From Jacaranda mimosifolia (taxonomy: Eukaryota; Streptophyta; Magnoliopsida; Lamiales; Bignoniaceae): a stretch of DNA of 64,000 nt. The stretch lies in assembly GCA_018894105.1 (NCBI GenBank), contig CM032123.1, positions 2,357,001 to 2,421,000 on the forward strand, given 5' to 3'. A program made the position numbers and the translations under genes. Positions 61,490 through 64,000 of the stretch are shown here, piece by piece. Each line of letters starts with the position of its first letter. The stretch's first letter is position 1. A model generated the notes under the pieces. The model ran no database searches. It was not told the DNA's origin and saw nothing but the letters and a program-made list of their open reading frames with translations.

Positions 61490-62051
61490 TGTTATTGATA
61501 GTTGTAAATGATTGATAAACATATATATATATATATATATAATTATTTTATTTTGATAATTAATATTAATAAAAAAGTGATGGATTGACAAGCAATAAAG
61601 ATCCCACTAGTTACGTGTATAAAATAAAGTTAGAATTTTTTGCCTACTTTTCAACTCGCTATGCAGCCTATATGGCTGATCCTAGCAAGAAACCAATCAG
61701 TTTTCCCATAAATACCTCTTATATTTGTTCTCGAACATGGATAGAACAATTGTGCAATTCCTATATATTACACCTCACTGGGATTAATACAAAATGTATA
61801 TGTCATATACAATATTAAAGAATTCTATTGAAAAAAAAAATATTTATTACATTTAGCATATATCGATAAATTATACGAGATAGAAAATGAAATAGTTGTT
61901 GATATATAGAATCATAAATTATTATATACTTGTCAAAATCCATTCAAGCTACAAGCAAGACAAACCATTTTCCTCCTGTGAACTAACATGGCGGCTAAAG
62001 TACTGCCTTATCTCCCACAAAGACTTGCTTGTCTGTCTATTCATGGAATCA
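61490..62051. other. 3' flank of the UPF0496 gene, no gene seen
   Basis: Contains an AT microsatellite at about 61521-61541. The 77-codon plus-strand frame lacks family features. Confidence 0.5.
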
Positions 62052-63245
62052 TTACATCTTAACCTGCATTTCTCTTACAAGTAGCCTTATCGATCGATTT
62101 ATGTCCAACAAACACAAGTATATCTGCTTCTCCAGCTCTTCCAACTGCTCCAAAAACCATTCTTCATGCATTTGGAATTCCCTCGCCACTTCCACCAACA
62201 TATCATCTTTCCTTTTCTTAACACAAATATCCGACACAAATTTCCTATGCTCCATTTCATCAGACAACATCCGGACCAAATGGCTCATTGTGTCGAAACC
62301 ATTGATCATTATATAAACCCCTCTTGCCGCAATATCGAGCTGGCCTGCTAGCCCATTAAGCCATTCTTGGTTGCATTTTCGTTTCATTTTCTTCATCAAG
62401 AAGAGGCCTAAAGAGCCCACGACTAGTCCCGGCCCGGCCATTATTGTATGCATGGAGAGGACTAATATAGCAATGGCTAATGCGCCACAGCCCATAACTA
62501 TAAAACTTGCCATGGCCCTTTTGATGAACCCATTTAATTTTGCTCTCTTTCTTATCTTTCTGCATTCTAATGTTAGTTCTTGAAGCAAAAGCGTGTGGTT
62601 TTTATGTAATTCTTGGAATTTCTCAGTTGTTGAAAAGGGGTTGCTTCTCAAGGCGAATGAAGCAAGATTTCTGTATACTTTGTGGGTCCAGTTTGGAACT
62701 TCTAGTGGTGATCGTTTGATCAAATTTATGGCTTTCTTGATTGAACGATAGCTATTGCGTGCTTGACGAACTTTTGTTAGGAGGGATTCGCAGTATCTGC
62801 ACGCTTCCAGAGTAATCTCCAAGTAATTGATGAGAAATTGGTGGTGATTCGTGCTTTTGAATATTGAAGTTAAGACCTCTTGGTGGGGCTCAAGCAAATA
62901 CTCAGAGAGGTGGAGATATTGCATTGGAAGAGAAGGCGGCGGCGGCGGCGGCAAGGAGGAGGAGGATGGTCCTTCATCAATATTGGCTGCTTTTACTACA
63001 AGTTGGCCTTGGACCTTGTTGCAAATTTCTATGTAGGACTTTGTCCTAAAGGCTTCTTTATATTCTTCAACAACGTTTGGCTTGCTCATTAAGCCACTCA
63101 TACCTTCTTCTTCTTCATGTCGACCTGATCAAGTCATGAAACCAGTGAGATACTTAACTTCACATGAACAAGAAAAAACCCTAAATCTAACAAAAACAGA
63201 GAAAAAGAAAAAAGGGGATTTGATGATGATCATATTCTAAATATA

Positions 63246-63276
<31 letters not shown>

Positions 63277-63378
63277 GGGCACTATGATGAAGTCTAAAAT
63301 CGAACAAAAGAATTAATTCGAAAACTCACCTTTTGAGGAGTGCAATTTGAGTTTTGACAAAAATGTCTTATTCATCAT
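62052..63378 (-). CDS. UPF0496/DUF677 membrane protein (2 exons)
   Basis: The main exon (62052-63124) joins upstream to a small exon (63330-63378) over a GT-AG intron (donor AAAAG before GTGAGT, acceptor GATCAG before GTCGAC). This gives 373 codons starting MMNKTFLSKLKLHSSK. If only the main exon is read, the first ATG at 63101 gives 349 codons. The protein has a proline run (PPPPPP, about residue 75), long helical stretches with heptad-like leucines, and a hydrophobic pair at about residues 222-260 (IVMGCGALAIAILVL, then GLVVGSLGLFLM), followed by another helical region. This is the DUF677/UPF0496 layout (Arabidopsis At1g20180-like). The biochemical role is unknown. The proline run comes from a CGG-type repeat at 62937-62952. 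Confidence 0.88.
63125..63329 (-). other. intron of the UPF0496 gene
   Basis: 205 bp, containing a run of about 24 A on the plus strand (63252 onward). GT-AG on the minus strand. Confidence 0.65.
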
Positions 63379-63524
63379 GATCGTGACAAGAGAATGAAGA
63401 AGGAAAAAAACTTAGAATGCATATAGATTTTCTTATTTTCTATAGTATACCAAAACAAGAAAATAGGTTGGCAGCTGTTAAATTACAGCTTCTCAAGAAG
63501 TATAGTCCTTAATACTTATGGCTT

Positions 63525-63534
63525 TTATATATAA
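63525..63534 (-). promoter_or_regulatory. TATA box of the UPF0496 gene
   Basis: TTATATATAA, about 150 bp upstream of the inferred ATG at 63378. This fits transcription starting before the small first exon and so supports the two-exon model. Confidence 0.5.
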
Positions 63535-64000
63535 TCACACGGAGTAGCGTCCCTTGCACGTTAAAATTCTCTACGTGTGAGATTAAATCCAGCTTTGCTG
63601 CATGAAATAGAGGTAATTCATTAATAGGGATAAGAGTTTTAGGCCATTTTTGAATAAAGAAGCCTTTATTTGTTTTATCATTATCTATCAATTATTTCGA
63701 TAATATTTTCAACCATATTTCTCAAAAAAAATTGATTTGATTAATTACGTGACAAGTAAATTTTAATAAATGTACCGTCAATGACGGTGTCTGAAAAAGT
63801 ATTTGATCAAATGTCAATTGATAATATTATTAATTAATTGCATTTCACTAAATTCGACTTGATCAAGAACTTTTCCACATTTATATTGGTTTAATTTAAT
63901 TAATTTATTTCTGGATTTGTGGTATGAGTTTGGGAAATTTTGCCAAAATAAAAAGCAAAATAATTGGTCGTAGGGGGACACGTTTTTTGTGAATCGTATA
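63535..64000. other. upstream region of the UPF0496 gene, no gene seen
   Basis: AT-rich. The short minus-strand frame at 63509-63691 has no family features. Confidence 0.5.

Noticed and set aside
62866..63092. Plus-strand arginine- or alanine-rich open frames
   Set aside because: Antisense shadows of the proline-coding CGG repeat of the UPF0496 gene.

Overview
This is nuclear DNA from a flowering plant, a eudicot. It is AT-rich, its genes are split by short GT-AG introns, and its genes belong to plant-only families (class III peroxidase, alpha-expansin, UPF0496/DUF677). The intergenic space is full of small plant-type transposable elements. I cannot name the species. Nothing looks bacterial, viral or organellar.

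Layout. From 0 to 8 kb there is no gene, only small mobile elements: a miniature LTR element (TRIM), tRNA-like SINEs, hAT-like and other inverted-repeat elements. From 8.3 to 22 kb lie three single-copy genes: a syringolide-induced-14-1-1-like protein (minus strand), a prolyl 4-hydroxylase (plus, 7 coding exons, 293 aa) and an Alba-domain/RGG RNA-binding protein (plus, 8 coding exons, 253 aa). From 22.25 to 54.13 kb lies a segmentally duplicated array holding four copies of one FAD-dependent monooxygenase gene, all on the plus strand. Copies 1-3 are intact 6-exon genes of 417 codons each. Copy 4 lacks exons 2-5 and the start of exon 6. From 55.7 to 63.4 kb lie an alpha-expansin (256 aa), a class III peroxidase resembling Arabidopsis peroxidase 64 (316 aa) and a UPF0496/DUF677 protein (minus strand; 373 aa once a small upstream exon is added).

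The array can be read as A-B-A'-B'. A and A' share a Ty1/copia fragment cut at the same point. B and B' share an intron-1 insertion and a large element with Harbinger-like ends. Later insertions found in only one of the paired copies show empty sites in the other. This orders the events: a first tandem duplication, then duplication of the A-B pair, then new hAT-like insertions and one internal deletion.

From memory, the non-array genes match in order an Arabidopsis chromosome 1 block (about At1g20310, At1g20270, At1g20220, At1g20190, At1g20180). If so, the monooxygenase array and the peroxidase are lineage-specific additions to a conserved block. Prolyl 4-hydroxylase, expansin and peroxidase all act on the cell wall, but nothing in the sequence shows that they are co-regulated. 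I found no wholly new molecular system. The most unusual parts are the layered monooxygenase array, its mosaic fourth copy and the Harbinger-like element inside it.
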